A stretch of DNA of 64,000 nt, from positions 44,854 to 108,853 of the forward strand of contig NZ_KB907254.1 of the NCBI RefSeq assembly GCF_000381905.1, in the 5' to 3' direction. This stretch comes from Paenibacillus fonticola DSM 21315. Lineage in GTDB: Bacteria; Bacillota; Bacilli; Paenibacillales; Paenibacillaceae. The position numbers and the translations under genes are program-made. The first letter of the stretch is position 1, and each line of letters starts with the position of its first letter. Below the pieces are notes generated by a model. It searched no databases and was not told the origin of the DNA. It saw nothing but the letters and a program-made list of their open reading frames with translations. Shown here piece by piece: positions 63,048-64,000 of this stretch.

Positions 63048-63841
63048 TCCGGACAATGAAATATCACCATGTTCTAATCAGCCTCCTCCTGCTCTATTTG
63101 CTGATGCCCCTGCTCGTCACAGGGCTGTACGCATTTGCCGGCAAATGGACCAATACGCTGCTGCCCGAAACCTGGACGCTGGAATGGTTCCGGCAAATCG
63201 CACTTGACGCCCGATTTTTGCATGCCCTGTGGAACTCCTTCTGGCTATGCGCTGTGAGCGTTCTGCTTAGCCTTGTCATTATGCTGCCGACCGTGTTTGT
63301 CGTCACCGTTTATTTTCCCCGCTGGGAGTTCCTGTTGAAAAGTACGGTCGTCCTGCCCTATGCCGTCCCCGGCATCGTAGCTGCCGTCGGTCTGATCCGG
63401 GCGTATTCATCGGGGCCGCTCGCCATATCCGGCACCGCCTACATTCTGATCGGCGCTTACTTCGTAGCTATTCTGCCCTATATGTACCAAGGGCTCCGCA
63501 ACAGCTTGCTGACCTTGAACGCCTCCTCCCTGCTTGATGCAGCCGAAATGCTGGGCGCGAGCAAGCTCGCCGCCTTCCGGACCGTAATCCTGCCCAACAT
63601 TATGCCGGGCGTCACGGTGTCGATGCTGCTTTCTTTCTCCGTCCTTTTCGGAGAATTCGTACTGACAAACATGCTCGTTGGAGGGCAAATCGAAACGGTG
63701 CAAATCTACTTATACAAAAGGCTGTCCGAAAGCGGCCACCTAGCGAGCACTATGGCGATTCTGTACTTTACCCTCATCCTGATCATTTCTCTCGGGCTGA
63801 CCAGAATAGGCCAATTCATGAAAAAAGGGATTAGGCTATGA
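63044..63841 (+). CDS. ABC transporter permease 2
   Basis: 265 residues, six membrane segments, docking loop DAAEMLGASKLAAFR. PotC-like partner of permease 1. The start is TTG at 63044, which overlaps the upstream stop (TTGA) and has GGAGGGG eight bases before it; ATG 63056 is the alternative. It overlaps the ATPase gene by four bases. Confidence 0.88.
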   Translation: MIRTMKYHHVLISLLLLYLLMPLLVTGLYAFAGKWTNTLLPETWTLEWFRQIALDARFLHALWNSFWLCAVSVLLSLVIMLPTVFVVTVYFPRWEFLLKSTVVLPYAVPGIVAAVGLIRAYSSGPLAISGTAYILIGAYFVAILPYMYQGLRNSLLTLNASSLLDAAEMLGASKLAAFRTVILPNIMPGVTVSMLLSFSVLFGEFVLTNMLVGGQIETVQIYLYKRLSESGHLASTMAILYFTLILIISLGLTRIGQFMKKGIRL

Positions 63842-64000
63842 GTTATTTGCAGCTGAACGGCTTAAACAAACAATTCAATGGCACCAACGTGCTCAACAAC
63901 GTCCATCTGGAGGTTGCCAAAGGTGAAATGATCACCCTGCTCGGCCCTTCCGGGTGCGGCAAGAGCACGCTGCTCCGCTGCATTTCCGGACTGACCGAAC
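63838..64000 (+). CDS. ABC transporter ATPase, cut by the window end
   Basis: Only the first 54 codons lie in the window. It starts at ATG 63838 within the upstream stop (ATGA). MSYLQLNGLNKQFNGTNVL is a normal start, and Walker A LLGPSGCGKST is present, with the PotA/CysA-type wording. It supplies the ATPase of the four-gene importer. Confidence 0.9.
   Translation, partial: MSYLQLNGLNKQFNGTNVLNNVHLEVAKGEMITLLGPSGCGKSTLLRCISGLTE

Noticed and set aside
62253..63056. 267-codon minus-strand frame
   Set aside because: Shadow of the permease gene; composition rich in Gly, Arg and Gln is typical of antisense frames of GC-rich genes.

Overview
The window looks like a low-to-mid GC Firmicute chromosome of the Paenibacillus type. 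The clues are YesM/YesN two-component pairs beside ATPase-less sugar ABC importers, LplA/LplB/LplC-like transporters, a Bacillus-type LexA box, purine-rich ribosome binding sites and many ABC solute-binding lipoproteins. No rRNA, tRNA, CRISPR array, transposase or phage gene was seen. The species call is inference from gene content only.

Left part (1-8.8 kb): a 51-bp tandem repeat, a membrane PAS-GGDEF diguanylate cyclase, a twice-frameshifted heme-degrading-type monooxygenase pseudogene, a small secreted protein, a short-chain dehydrogenase, a YeiH-type transporter with a LysR regulator (two unrelated tandem-repeat arrays lie between them), and an ArsR-SRPBCC pair.

Sugar region (8.8-34.2 kb): three importers without their own ATPase. 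The first has a YesMN sensor pair. The second (15.8-23.9 kb, AraC regulator) combines CUT1 transport genes with a GH172 (DUF2961) enzyme, a GH32 beta-fructosidase and a fructokinase. The third (24.6-34.2 kb, LacI regulator with clear operators) combines LplABC-like transport genes with a fused fructokinase-GH32 polypeptide and a LamG-GH32 protein whose nucleophile position is Glu. Together the second and third look like a twin locus for importing fructose-containing oligosaccharides, possibly including difructose dianhydrides, and turning them into fructose 6-phosphate in the cytoplasm. Gene remnants (a LacI C-terminus and a possible secreted protein) mark the seam between them.

Middle (34.3-45 kb): an intact pepT lies between a 5' remnant and a decayed 3' remnant of a second pepT. 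In between is a LacI-controlled operon of psuG, psuK and a BMP/NupOPQ-type nucleoside ABC importer, best read as pseudouridine uptake and breakdown. The 3' pepT remnant is joined to a remnant of the 3' end of a helicase whose full copy lies 5 kb further on.

Right part (45-64 kb): a nitrilase-GNAT-GNAT cluster, a marR-SDR-SDR operon, a nuclease-FeS helicase under a LexA box, an intergenic region full of palindromic and short-period repeats, two DUF3829-like lipoproteins, an OmpR two-component system with a large FtsX ABC exporter, and the start of a four-gene ABC importer cut by the window edge.
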